Source: Cyprinodon diabolis | Taxonomy: Eukaryota; Chordata; Actinopteri; Cyprinodontiformes; Cyprinodontidae | Length of the DNA stretch: 64,000 bases | Assembly (NCBI GenBank): GCA_030533445.1 | Contig: CM060070.1 | Span: 31,172,001 to 31,236,000, forward strand | Direction: 5' to 3' | Shown here: positions 52,086 to 63,723 of the stretch, piece by piece | Numbering within the stretch: position 1 is the stretch's first letter | How the letters are laid out: every line of letters starts with the position of its first letter | Made by a program: the position numbers and the translations under genes | The notes under the pieces: generated by a model | The model's input: only the letters and a program-made list of their open reading frames with translations | Databases searched by the model: none | What the model was told of the DNA's origin: nothing

Positions 52086-55000
52086 AATAGTTAGTCTTTA
52101 CATAAAATTATAATATATTGTAGAGGCCTGGAGAGTTTAGAAGAAACAAAAACACACACACACAAAATAAAAAGAGTCTTGCACCAATCTTAACCATTGC
52201 CTCTGCCTCACAGAGCTTGCTGGTGACTGACAGCAGTTTGGCATTTTAAATATAAGGTGGGTGGTCTGCTGTCCTCAGGCCGGGATTCCTCTGTTCTCTA
52301 TGCATAGAATGCCAGGATCTCAATATGAAAGACTGAACCCATTCAGTAGATGTCAGAGTCTCTGAGTCATTTATTGAAGGCTAGAGGAACAGTTTGCGCA
52401 GGTAAAAGTTAAAGGTTGAGGGAAAAGCCTCTTTTGCTTCTTACCTCTTTAAGTTGCAATCCCCCATTTTTTTTAACAGGACATGACAAAAAAAAAACGT
52501 TATTATCTCTGAGATAATCAACAAGGTACTGTCAATGTCAGACCGCCAAACCTCTGTCACAGAGTCCTACAGAGGTAGCATGGCTTTTAAAACACCAGTG
52601 ATGTCAAATCTGTATTTATAATTCATTTAATTTTGACCCCTACTGATGTTTAACCCTTTCTGTTCAGCAGTGAAGTATTAATAGTCAGAGAGCTGATATT
52701 TAATCCCTGCTGATTGCCTGTTTTTATTCATATTACATGTATTGTAGGAGACTTTTTTATTATACATTTAACCTGTAGTTGTCCAAAGACTATGAAACAT
52801 ATGATAACATCTCTGTTCTCATATTTATAGATACTGTGTTTTATGTTGTATAACACAGCAAACAGCTTCAGTGACTGAAAAAAACGACTTTGGTTCATAA
52901 GTTAGATTTTCTTGTGTATTTCTTGTGAAACAATCAAAAAAGATCCTCTTCACTCCTCAGTATATCATTTTATCCACCATGGACTAATAGCTCACTCTTT
53001 ATCATGTCTGACTATATCATTATTTATCAGATATCATTTGGCTTATTCACAGACACAGTTGCAACTACTGATTTCTGTTGTTTTTATCATTTTATTCATT
53101 TCTATGTTTTATATTGCTCTCAATCATTTGTTTTTCTATATGTTACTCTCATCATTGGAAATAGTGTATGGTCATAAGACAGTCAAATGTTTTGCAAGAA
53201 TGCTTTCCTGTTTTTCATTTGAGAAGCAGAGAAGTGAAAAGTTATAACCCCGACACCTTTTGTAAAGCGTATGCTGAAACCAGGCAAGTTCCCTGTCTTA
53301 AAAGTTCATGCTATGTCTAAGAGACTGCTTAATCGAATCTAACACCTGATGTTGTAATGTGTTGACTGCTCAATAAAAAGCCTGGCAAGTGTTGAGCCAA
53401 GCGGAGATGCAGAGATTGACTGTTCAACTCTGGACTCCCCTTTGCAAAGCATTTCAGGAAAAATCTTACACTGTCTTTGCTTCCAACTTTTATAGGTTAA
53501 GGTTGGGGGAAACTTAACAACCCTAACAGCTACAGTCAAGGTTAAACTGGATTACATTTGAACATCATTAGCAGTGTCTTATTTACTAAATACTAAACAA
53601 AATTTACTTAGCACCATAAAGCTGTTAGAATTGAGCCTTAGTGCTTTATCCCCAAAAAATGCTTTCATGAGTAGAATAAATTGCATCAGATTGTTTAAAA
53701 TTTCCAATAGTAAACACATGGAAACTACTTTTGGAACAAAGCAGGCTAAACGTAGATTTCTGAAATTGCTGGAACTCAACGCTATTGTAAGTGTGCAGAC
53801 TACTCCTAAAAAGAGGAGTCTATGCAAGAAAACCAGCCAAGGTAAAGGAACTCTATCACATCAGAAAAGCAGAGAGGTTGAATAGTCAGCTAGAATTTGG
53901 TCAGCATCTTATTTTATTCTAGATCTGAAAAATAATAGTACAGTTTTAGATTAATCATGTATTATACACAACTGTCAGTCAAACTGTCTATGATGGTAGT
54001 AAATAAATATACATCTATTTTGTTTTGTAAAGAAAAAAACAAATTGGACTTAGAAAGAGGTGATGACAAAGCAACACATTCTGAGTAATTTTCCCTGTCA
54101 GTGAAAATGGGAATGATAATCACTGTGGAGCGACAGGTTTCTTAAAATAGCATTTTCCAAAGAAAACCTCCGGGATAACACCTATCTCTGTCTTAACCAT
54201 GGGCCCTGAATCACGATTTAGGTGGTGGTTTAGTGGAGCATGTGTTTCACAGACTACTCCAATGGAAAATCCTCCTCCAGATATTTATCTTCTGGAAAAG
54301 CAATCCCATCTGCAGGGTGAGGTGGAATCAATCCAGTCAATTCACATTTTATCAACATGTGAGCACTGACAGATCCACCTTAGCGTCTCACTTGGCAACC
54401 CTCACGCACAGCGTCCTGTCCTCATCCAGTCATCGCCCTTTTCCCTCTCACTCCATCACTGACTCCCACAAGCCTCCCCTATCATGTGGCGAGTGTGCAC
54501 GTGCGCTCCCTTTCTATCTCTTTTGCTTGTGCTCCATTAATCTCTCAGTGGAGCCGCCGGATGCAGTCAGAGTGAGCTGCATCCCCAACTCTAAAAATAA
54601 CCACCTTAGTGTGACAGGGCTGGGGAGAGGGGTGCTGGAAAGAGAAAAAAGGGGTGTGTGTGTGTTTGCGTAGAAGGGGAGGACTATATGCTGTCAGGCA
54701 TGAGACTGAACCAACACTGCGGCATTTATGGCACACTAATAAAAAAAAAGGAAGTGTTGCTTATTCTGTTGATATGCATCTGGATAATTGACAGGAATCC
54801 ATCTCACAAAATTTGAATTAGTTGGAAATAAATCATGTATATCTTACAATCTATGTATATTCATATCTTTATTTTTAGAACTAATTACAGTGAACAGACA
54901 ATTTCATGCTTCTGATGCATTCAGAATTTCTTTTTTCACAAGTTGGAAGGATTGGGCAACAAACAACTTCAGAGGAGCTGGAACTAAATTTTGCTTTCTT

Positions 55001-56924
55001 TGTGCTTTTCTTATGATTGAAACAAAATATTTCTTACATTCTAACGGTATAACTGGGGGTCTGATGTTTAAACTTGGACACAGCTCGATGCTCCAACAGG
55101 TCAAAGTCCCCAAACACACATAAAAATCAGTTATAAAATCAGAAATAAGGCACCCAGAATGCCCCAAACTTAAACCGTGTTGAGACAACATTGTTTGAAA
55201 GAAGGCTCTATGGCAAGAAACAATGGAATAAATAAACGATCACTTTGGATAAAAAAAACAGCCAAATGTATAAGTAGAATTATGGCAGTAGCTTGGTGGA
55301 AGCAAGAGATGTTGTGCAGTTTCTCTATAGATTGCTAAGAAAGCTTTATTCATTTATATTTGTATACATATATACGTAATTAAACTAACATGAAATCTTT
55401 TTGTATATGTTTTTAATACATTAGTGAGGTTGCTCTTGATATCTGATTGGATTCATAGAATAGTTTAGTAAGTTATTTGTATAGCACAGTTTAGTAAAGA
55501 GAAAATTCAAAATGTTTTACATGAATTAAACAATAAAATATAAGGAAAATAAAATATGGGATATAATGTCCTGTAATGTCCCAAAATGAATATCCTGGGA
55601 TAATATTGATTTGATGGTGCCTCACTATAATTATTTTTATTTCCACTTTTTATGATTTTATCAAGCCTTATCAAAAAAAATCAATATTAATTTAAATGAA
55701 ATGTACTTATTAATAAATAGATGCAATAAATAGAATATAGCACTGATTTTAGGCTTCTACTTTGTAATTTTCTGGTGTGTATTTTGCAGTCTTGCAGCTG
55801 GGTGTCACGATCAGAGTGGCTGGCAGATTTAAATGTGCTTACTCAGCCTCAGTGACACAGTTTATCTGACAACATGAGACATGGACATGGTAAATTACCC
55901 TAAGTAGAAAATAATACAAGACCACTGGAGCAAAGGCTCATCTTTATCCGTATTCCTACAGCAAACATTAAACATTATTTTATCAATGTAAACATAGCAG
56001 ATGGCCTTTCAACAGGTCTGAATAAAGTACTGGGAAAATACATAGACATTGGAGCACAAATTAACACCAGAGCTCATTCAGCAACAACTGATGGGTGTAA
56101 TTTGAAAAAAAAAAAAAAAACACAAAAAAGAGTAGCTTTGAAAGATAAGTTAATTGTGACTAAAATGTGTAAAAAAAAATTTTTTAAAAGATGAAAGGTA
56201 ACTGTAAATAATAATGTACAGTCATTGAAGGATACAGCATCTAGTACAGAGGCTTGAAAGTTTGGCAAACATTCATAATAACCATAAGCAAATTGTAGCT
56301 TATTCTTATTGTAATAAGAATAATTCAGTAATTTCTACAAGTGGGTGGCAAAGAAATGCATGTTATTCTGTACTTGAAGGATGTGATGCTATCCGCTTAT
56401 TCCTGAATAAAGGTTTTTAAACTTTTGATTGGAGAGATTTGCACAAAATTGCCTCCACTATTTGGATTCAACAGATATCCTTCTTGCTCAGTGGCTATTA
56501 CTGAGTTAGATTAATGTTTTCGTTAGGTCAAGGTAAATGTTTGACATGACTATTGTCTGGTTAGTTGATTATCCAAGCTTTTTTTGTTGTTGTTGTCAGC
56601 ATTCACTTTTTAGTCAGGCTTTGCCTCATAAAATGGAGTATGCTGTTTATGCTAGGAAGGTTTATAACATACCTAAGGAGAAGTTAATGTCGTCATAACG
56701 CTGTTCTACCAGTGCTTTAACCAGGGTCACTAATGCACGGGCAGGGCTCTGCATATGCCCTGTTTTAAAATGGTTTAAATTAGCCCCTTGCAAACGATAA
56801 ATAACCCCTTGGATCTTTTTTTTTTCAAATAATGCAAATTACATTTTTAAATCACTCTTACTCGAGAAAAGCCCTGTTTCATATCAACCTCAACACCAAA
56901 CCTACACAAGTATCTTTCTTCTGA
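52086..56924. other. long first unc13a intron, left part
   Basis: Mostly AT-rich with no supported exon. A less AT-rich block at about 54,380-54,670 contains CACGTG (54498-54503) and the MEF2-type CTAAAAATAA (54591-54600) and might be regulatory. The rest shows nothing I recognise. Confidence 0.45.
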
Positions 56925-57470
56925 CAACCGGTAAAATCCCTCACTCCATCCCTCCCTCTTCCGTTAATCCAGGGTCGGGTCGTGGGGGTAGCATCTTCAG
57001 TAGGGAGGCCCAGACGTCCCTCTCCCCAGCCACTTGGGCCAGCTCCTCTGGGGGAATCCCAAAGTGCCACCAGGCAAGCTGACAAACATAGTCCCTCCAG
57101 CGTGTCCTGGGTCTCCCCCTGGGCCTCCTCCTGGTGGGACGTGCCTAGAACATCTCACCAGGGAGGCGTCCAGGAGGCATCCTTACCAGATGCCTGAGCC
57201 ACCTTAACTGGCTCCTCTCGATGTGGAGGAGCAGCGGCTCTACTATGAGTCCTCCTCGGATGACGAGTTCCTCCCCCTATCTCTAAGGGAGAGCCCAGAC
57301 ACACTACGTAGGAAACTAATTTCGGCCTCTTATATCCGGGATCTCATTCTTTCGGTCATAACTCAAAGCTCACGAGCATGGATGAGGGTAGGAACATTGA
57401 CCAGTAAATCGAGAGCGTTACCTTTTGACTCAGCTCTCTCTTCACCACAACCTGCAAACTCCTATTAGCC
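56925..57470 (-). mobile_element. Rex3/RTE-type LINE fragment
   Basis: The minus-strand translation shows RWLRHLVRMP, then RRRPRGRPRTRWRDYV, then GIPPEELAQVAGERDVWASL, characteristic of the C-terminal end of Rex3/RTE LINE ORFs of fishes. The fragment has several frame breaks and lacks the reverse-transcriptase core. It lies in the first unc13a intron in the same orientation as the gene. Confidence 0.8.
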
Positions 57471-57543
57471 ACTGGATGGTGAGACAGAGAGTCACAACTA
57501 ATTGTTCAAGGGGACAAATCACCACTGCTCTGGATGCAGTTCA

Positions 57544-57700
57544 TCCATGGAAAACCCATTTCATGAAACCATGTTCTTAAACTAATCTGAATTCTTCATT
57601 ACATTTGAAAGGTCTGTAGCTACTGACTCTTCAGGAAGCCGCTGACCTCTTCCAACCACGAGCCTCATCATCTACTGACCTCTGCTGAGGGTCTGATGTC
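57544..57700 (-). mobile_element. degenerate Tc1-like transposase fragment
   Basis: The sequence aligns by eye with about 150 bp of the intact element near 63,146-63,300: both contain CATGG-AAACCCATT, GGTCTGTAG and TGACTCT followed by GACCTCTTC. It has many substitutions and no inverted repeats nearby, so it is an old relict of a related family. Confidence 0.65.
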
Positions 57701-59099
57701 ACCAACCATTTTGTAAAAGAGTCATTGTCATCCCAATCTGCTTCCATTCTGTCATTAGACCAAGTACCAGTTGGATGTAAAATATTTAGTAGTGGGAACA
57801 TCCAGTGATATGGAGGAATTACCCATTACTGCTATCAATATAGTGTAATCTTCTAAAAGTATATCAACATACTGTACAGATCAGTCTCGTTGAGGTCTTT
57901 AGAAGTCTCCTTTTCATCATAACACAAAGCAGAAAGAGTTTGAAAGAAAAGGCATGGATAAATTCCTGTAAAACATGTTTGATCATTCCCCTTTCATCAT
58001 CTGAATCGATCATCACCAACGCTTCAACAACCAATCAACCCCAAAAAGCATTAGATTAATAACCGGAAGGACTCAAGTTACATAAATAAAGAGGATCTTC
58101 ATATTTCTCCTCAAATAATTTCAATGTTAATGCATGCAAATCAAAATGGCTTCCTGAATAAAAAGTAAATTGCTGTCAGCAGCTTCTTTAATCATTTATG
58201 TATGTATCTGTCCATGGTCAAAAAAGTGTTAGACATTGAGTCCACTTGCATTAGTTTTATGTGTCTGTTTTACACTGCTACGTTTACTTAGACCAATTTA
58301 AAATAAACCTATTCAGCTCTTGACATAAAATAAAAGGACTTTATCAACTTGATGTTCATAAGGCTTCAATTGGCTCTCTTTAAATCCACACCCTTAAAAG
58401 ATTGCATCTCCTTTCAGATCTAAACTCTGTTTCGATATAGGCTATCACCAGAGAATTACAGCACCCAGTTGTAGGAAAAGCAGCAAAAACAGTTTATACA
58501 GCATTGAGCTAAGTGAAGTTTACATCTTGATTAAGTATATCTGTTTGACAGAGGTCGCCAGGAGCACACCACTGGACTAATCTGTAATATCGATCCAGTA
58601 GGAGCAGTGCCAGGTTCTGTAATATCCTGCAGAAGAGTCATTAGACACTTTCTTTGGGGGAAGTGTGGTAAAAAAGGCAGATGCATTAAAGAAATTCAGA
58701 ATTTAGAACCGTATCTGCACTCTTTTCACACCAAGAACATGTATATTGCATTTTTAACTTTCTACACAGCATTCCCTAAAATGTTCTCTTGAGCTATTTT
58801 AAATGTTCAGACCAGCTGGTGGAGGAAACTGACAGAACATCATGCCAAGACATTATACTGTTAGACGCTCCTTACCTCCAACACACAACAATGACATTTC
58901 TTATGAGCTGCTTTAATCCAGGGTCCAGCTACTTCACTAGTTCCCTAATTGGTAGAGATGATCTTTGCAAAGCCCAGCCCAGGGATGGAGAGCAGCTGGG
59001 CTGGAGGTGGGTAAAACCAGGCGTCGCTGTTCAGTAGCGGCAACGTTGCCCGGCTGGCTTCGAAACAGCTAGTAAAAAAAAAACACATAAATGAAAATA
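57701..59099. other. first-intron sequence downstream of the promoter
   Basis: AT-rich, no exon recognised. I searched the minus strand for a start exon resembling MSLLCVGV and found none. Confidence 0.45.
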
Positions 59100-59330
59100 A
59101 AAAAATAAAAACAGACAGTAGACACTTCCCTTCGCTCAGACGGAGAACGCCCTGTCCTTTTTCTCTTTTTGTGGCGTGTTTCGCCGCCTCTTTCCACCCC
59201 TCCCCGCTCTCTCTCAGCTCTCCAATCCCCAGCTAACAGCCATCTTGTTCAGCTTCAGCACCACCAGCTGCGCGGACAGCAGTGACGTCAGGGCGCGTGG
59301 CCATGGTGCGGGGCTTGTTTCATTACTCTT
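59100..59330 (-). promoter_or_regulatory. CpG-rich promoter-like segment, probably unc13a
   Basis: This is the most CpG-rich stretch between hmg20b and the first unc13a exon found. It contains a perfect palindromic CRE, TGACGTCA, at 59283-59290; a YY1-like AAGATGGC on the minus strand around 59239-59246; an E-box-like CAGCTG; and REST half-sites TTCAGCACC (59254-59262) and GGACAGC (59274-59280). It lies about 8 kb upstream of the second coding exon, fitting a first-intron size. Transcription start and direction are not visible, so assignment to unc13a is inferred from position. Confidence 0.5.
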
Positions 59331-60924
59331 CAAAAGGTTTTAATAGTAATAACAAACTAACAATAATAATAAAATAAATAATAAAAAAATAATTATGTTC
59401 AAAATAATTTATAAAATTGTGATAATAAAAACTTTAATAAAAAATATATATTAATAGCAATAACTACATTTGTGACTTACATTTGTATTCAATGCCTTCT
59501 AATCTGATATGAGTTCTCCTGTGTGTGTGATGTAATCACACTTAACTAATCTCTGTTCTAAGAAGTCCACAGATTTTTCTTGAGGGACTTTGATGGACAA
59601 AAACAAGATCATCCAGGGACACCCTAAACTGACCAGATAAGGCATGGGTGTCCTAATTTTGTGTGGTTAAGCAAAGCAATAGCCACAGAAGTCAATAAGC
59701 CCCTTGGTAAGCTTGGAGGGGGTGCATATATTTACACCTCGTGTGTAAATACCGTAATGTTTCCAGGTAAACCAGAAGTCATATAATAATGCAACTACAA
59801 TTAAAACAAAACTTGGCAGATATTTGCTCTATATGTGACAACCCAAAATGGGTCCTCAGGATTATAGAAACTTTTTAAGTAGTCCTTCACAAAAGGAGAA
59901 AAGGAAATGAGCTGCTTGGTGGAGGTCTGAGCTCTGACTTCTTTTTAGTTCTGCAAAAACTTACCGTATTCGATAAAACAAATGTTTACTCTTTTTTTGC
60001 ATTAAACCTTGAGTTTAAATTTTTGCTGGTAAACATTTCATACAAAACTTTCAAAGAACACATTAAATGTTGCTTTGTTGAATTTGTATTTATTGGAAAA
60101 CATACCCGTTTATTCTGAGTCTAAAAGTTAAAGTCTGAACATTGTCAAGCAACCCGTCTTTAAACCCCTACAGCAAGCAGAAGCAGAGACACTAAAAGAA
60201 ATCCCATAAAACGATCAACAGCCCCCCCTGCTTGTGATCATGTAAATTACAAGACAGGTTTTCTCATGCCACCAAAATGACAACATTTCAACTCTGTGGT
60301 AGACGTTGTTCAGAAATGTGATTCAAGTTTTGTCTGTACATTTCAAGCATGTCTATACTGACATGAAAACAATGATTTATTGGACATCTTAAAAAAAAAT
60401 ACAAAAACAATGCATAAACATATGTTATGACGACATTAGAAACAGCATGTTCGTCCTACAACCTGACAATGTTGAAAATCCACAATTTCATACCCCAGCA
60501 TTTACGATTTAGCCCTGCTGCTGTTTCCCCATGAGCAATGCATCCAGAGCAGAATACAAATACTTATGTACATACTGTATTGAATCTGCAACCAACCTGT
60601 GAACAACTGCTATAAACAATGTAAAAAACACAATTAGAGTCATCCTTTTTTTTTGTCCAGTTAGTGTGGTACAAGAAAAGAATAGACTTGGTCAAAATAC
60701 CTACATGCTTCCTCTGATTCACATTCAGATTAAACATGTTCAGAAGCACATGTCATACAGAATACATGTATCTATAAACAACAGACAAGTTGACATGGAC
60801 CATATGTGTTTTTCATAAGAATTTGAACAAGTTCCTTTGCAGATGTGATAACACCCAAATTTTCTGTTGATTCGAACAGTCGTTTGTCCAGATGAGGCAC
60901 AGCTGCATGGCCATCCGACACTCC
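59331..60924. other. spacer between unc13a promoter and hmg20b, including hmg20b 3' UTR
   Basis: The right part, roughly 60,376-60,924, is probably the hmg20b 3' UTR. The left part is AT-rich with a run of AATAAT-type repeats near 59,350-59,460. No other gene is seen. Confidence 0.5.
60376..60381 (-). terminator. candidate hmg20b polyadenylation signal
   Basis: An AATAAA hexamer on the minus strand lies about 545 nt downstream of the hmg20b stop codon, a plausible 3' UTR length. Another AATAAA-like site occurs near 60,090, so the actual end is uncertain. Confidence 0.35.
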
Positions 60925-63723
60925 TCATAATTTCTCGCTGACAAGGAACAGAGATGAAAATATGACAGAAAACTAGAGATAGTATCTGTGGCATAAAAAG
61001 TGATATAGGAATGAATTTCTTTCTGTTCTGTTTTCAACCTACATGCCAGGAAACCCAACTATAGAAGGTTTGGATTCTCAAATATTAAACAGGAGATTGA
61101 TGGAAACAACCTAACAGCCATTTGTATGTCGTTTTTAATGTTGTTTTTTTTTTACATATATAAAATGAAATTACTACAATGCAAACATAAAAGACTAAGG
61201 GATTAATCTGCTTATGAAAGATACAATATTTAAAATTCTAGCAAATGTTTTTGCTTTTTTAATGTTCTGACTTAAGTTGGTTAGACATAAAAGTCTTCCT
61301 AAAGGGAAACACAAAGATAAACTGGATTATAATAGATGTTTAGTAAAGCACAAATTTCCATTTTTTATATTTCTACTGCCTCAAATTATGAAGTAATCTT
61401 TACCTGTCCAGATGAGAAAAGACCTCATGAAGTTGGCTGAGGAGAGTGCGGTGTTTCTGAGGATTTCCCTCCAGGACCCCACTGAGTCGACTCAGGTATG
61501 AGTCAAGATTACCAAGAGATGCTGTCTCCCCTGTACCTGTTGAGGCATTAAAATACCAAATAAACATTTTGTTTAAACATATATTTTAAACTCTAATAAG
61601 ACATAACGCAACTTTGGAGGTTTGTTTAAACTGAAAATTAAAAAAAATACGTCTATCCAAATTGTCCATCATCTCCTCCCCATGTGGCTGACATAATGCT
61701 TCTGACCTGGCAGAGGGACTGTGGACAGGCTGCTGACCAGCGTGTGTTTAATGGCCAGCAGGTGTGAGTGAAGAGCCTGGGTACGCTTTTCATCCTGCCC
61801 CAATTCAGCCTCCAGACGTTCTTTAGCGCTGTTCATATCATTGATGTGGCGCTGCAGCATAGCGTTCTGCTCTTCAAACTCAATGTTTGCCTTCCGAAGT
61901 CGGCGCAACTCGGCCTCTCGAGCTAAAAAAAACAAAGAAGACTTAAGTTTCGTCAGGACAAACCCTTACCTTTTATGCATTTTAAGAATTAGTTGGTATT
62001 TTTTCTAAATTTAAGTTTCTTCATTGGACAGTTATCTTGTTTGAGTGTCTGTTACCTTTATTCTGATCGAGGAACTCTTCGGTGAAAATTGGAATGTCAA
62101 ATCTGCTTGAGAGCTCAGGAGCCTAAAACAGACATAAAAAAACAGCCTGATAACTTAGATTTTGATGTATGAAATGAATAAAATAAACCTCGTATGGTCG
62201 CCTACCTTCATTAAAGACAATCCTGAACTTGTACTGACAACAACCGGTAGACTGTCTTCTGAAACATGAAATTGGAACTGTAGATGCTTTTTTTTTTCTT
62301 CCATGGCACATATCAACATTACTGGACTTCATGTATAAGAGGTCAGCTTTACCCTTTTTAATCTTCTTGTCATGTACACTATATTGCCAAAAGTATTTGC
62401 TCACCTGCCTTGACTCACATATGAGCTTAAGTGACATCCCGTTCCTAATCCATAGGGTTCAATATGACGTCGGTCCACCCTTTGCAGCTAGAACAGCTTC
62501 AACTCTTCTGGGAAGGCTGTCCACAAGGTTTAGGAGTGTGTTTATGGGAATTTTTGACCATTCTTCCAGAAGCGCATTTGTGAGGTCGCACACTGATGTT
62601 GGACGAGAAGGCCTGGCTCTCAGTCTCCGCTCTAATTCATCCCAAAGGTGTTCTATCGGGTTGAGGTCAGGACTCTGTGCAGGCCAGTCAAGTTCATCCA
62701 CACCAGACTCTGTCATCCATGTCTTTATGGACCTTGCTTTGTGCACTGGTGCACAGTCATGTTGGAAGAGGAAGGGGCCAGCTCCAAACTGTTCCCACAA
62801 AGTTGGGAGCATGGAATTGTCCAAAATGTCTTGGTATGCTGAAGCATTCAGAGTTCCTTTCACTGGAACTAAGGGGCCAAGCCCAGCTCCTGAAAAACAA
62901 CCCCACACCATAATCCCCCCTCCACCAAACTTTACACTTGGCACAATGCAGTCAGACAAGTACCGTTCTCCTGGCAACCGCCAAACCCAGACCCGTCCAT
63001 CAGATTGCCAGATGGAGAAGCGCGATTCGTCACTCCAGAGAACGCGTCTCCACTGCTCTAGAGTCCAGTGGCGGCGTGCTTTACACCACCGCATCCGACG
63101 CTTTGCATTGCACTTGGTTATGTATGGCTTGGATGCAGCTGCTCGACCATGGAAACCCATTCCATGAAGCTCTCTGCGCACTGTTCTTGAGCTAATCTGA
63201 AGGCCACATGAAGTTTGGAGGTCTGTAGTGATTGACTCTGCAGAAAGTTGGCGACCTCTTCGCACTATGCGCTTCAGCATCCGCTGACCCCGCTCCGTCA
63301 GTTTACGTGGCCTACCACTTCGTGGCTGAGTTGCTGTCGTTCCCAAACACTTCCATTTTCTTATAATACAGCTGACAGTTGACTGTGGAATATTTAGGAG
63401 CGAGGAAATTTCACGACTGGATTTGTTGCACAGGTGGCATCCTATCACAGTTCCACGCTGGAATTCACTGAGCTCCTGAGAGCGACCCATTCTTTCACAA
63501 ATGTTTGTAAAAACAGTCTGCATGCCTAGGTGCTTGAATTTATACACCTGTGGCCATGGAAGTGATTGGAACACCTGATTCCAATAATTTGGATGGGTGA
63601 GCAAATACTTTTGGCAATATAGTGTATCTTGGCACTGGTGATGTGGTACGCCTCAGTCTGTTGATACTCCTTCAGTTCTTGGGCATATTGCACCTTATCT
63701 CGCTCCGCCTCATCAAGATAGCG
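60925..63723 (-). CDS. hmg20b: hmg20b (BRAF35), last six exons, interrupted by a Tc1 insertion
   Basis: HMG20B is a nuclear HMG-box protein of the LSD1-CoREST-HDAC (BHC) complex that helps repress REST-controlled neuronal genes. Exons: 63627-63723 continuing after the transposon at 62353-62376 ([10 protein letters not shown], end of the HMG-box region); 62206-62258; 62056-62122 ([15 protein letters not shown]); 61707-61922 (coiled coil, [20 protein letters not shown]); 61404-61536 ([20 protein letters not shown]); 60937 down to the stop at 60925-60927 (ends SEKL). The order and the [10 protein letters not shown] wording match HMG20B better than HMG20A. All phases agree once the transposon and one TA are removed. 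As written, the allele reads from K-I into the transposon inverted repeat and stops about 33 codons later. Upstream exons are beyond the window. Confidence 0.9.
62377..63624 (-). mobile_element. complete Tc1-like (DD34E) transposon inside an hmg20b exon
   Basis: The element is 1,248 bp. Both ends begin CACTATATTGCCAAAAGTAT and the terminal inverted repeats are identical for 29 bp. A TA dinucleotide flanks each side (62375-62376 and 63625-63626), the expected Tc1/mariner target duplication. It carries a full-length open transposase frame on the minus strand, the same orientation as hmg20b. The identical ends and intact frame point to a recent insertion. Confidence 0.97.
62459..63490 (-). CDS. 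Tc1-like transposase, 343 aa, intact
   Basis: This is a cut-and-paste DDE transposase that binds the terminal inverted repeats and integrates at TA. The start chosen is [10 protein letters not shown]; the frame stays open 38 codons further upstream, but that part lies in the element's end region. N-terminal helix-turn-helix segments (about residues 5-110) include [20 protein letters not shown] and the GRPRK motif. The catalytic triad is in [16 protein letters not shown] and [10 protein letters not shown], with 34 residues between the last Asp and Glu. There are no internal stops or frameshifts. It belongs to a family very common in bony fishes. Confidence 0.95.
   Translation of the reverse strand: MGRSQELSEFQRGTVIGCHLCNKSSREISSLLNIPQSTVSCIIRKWKCLGTTATQPRSGRPRKLTERGQRMLKRIVRRGRQLSAESITTDLQTSCGLQISSRTVRRELHGMGFHGRAAASKPYITKCNAKRRMRWCKARRHWTLEQWRRVLWSDESRFSIWQSDGRVWVWRLPGERYLSDCIVPSVKFGGGGIMVWGCFSGAGLGPLVPVKGTLNASAYQDILDNSMLPTLWEQFGAGPFLFQHDCAPVHKARSIKTWMTESGVDELDWPAQSPDLNPIEHLWDELERRLRARPSRPTSVCDLTNALLEEWSKIPINTLLNLVDSLPRRVEAVLAAKGGPTSY

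Noticed and set aside
56673..56759. Minus-strand segment with AG/GT borders encoding MQSPARALVTLVKALVEQRY and a few more residues
   Set aside because: It has plausible splice sites but matches no UNC13 or neighbouring gene that I know, and a stop would follow without splicing. A 27-codon chance frame or repeat is more likely.
57223..57468. 81-codon plus-strand frame starting MEEQRLYYESSSDDEFLPLS
   Set aside because: It is the reverse strand of the Rex3/RTE fragment, not a gene.
62331..63167. Long plus-strand frame (278 codons) across the Tc1 element
   Set aside because: It is the antisense shadow of the intact transposase on the minus strand, with no family resemblance.
60925..63723. Assignment to hmg20a
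   Set aside because: [20 protein letters not shown] and the SEKL ending are closer to HMG20B, and linkage with unc13a fits the human 19p pair. A formal phylogeny was not possible here.
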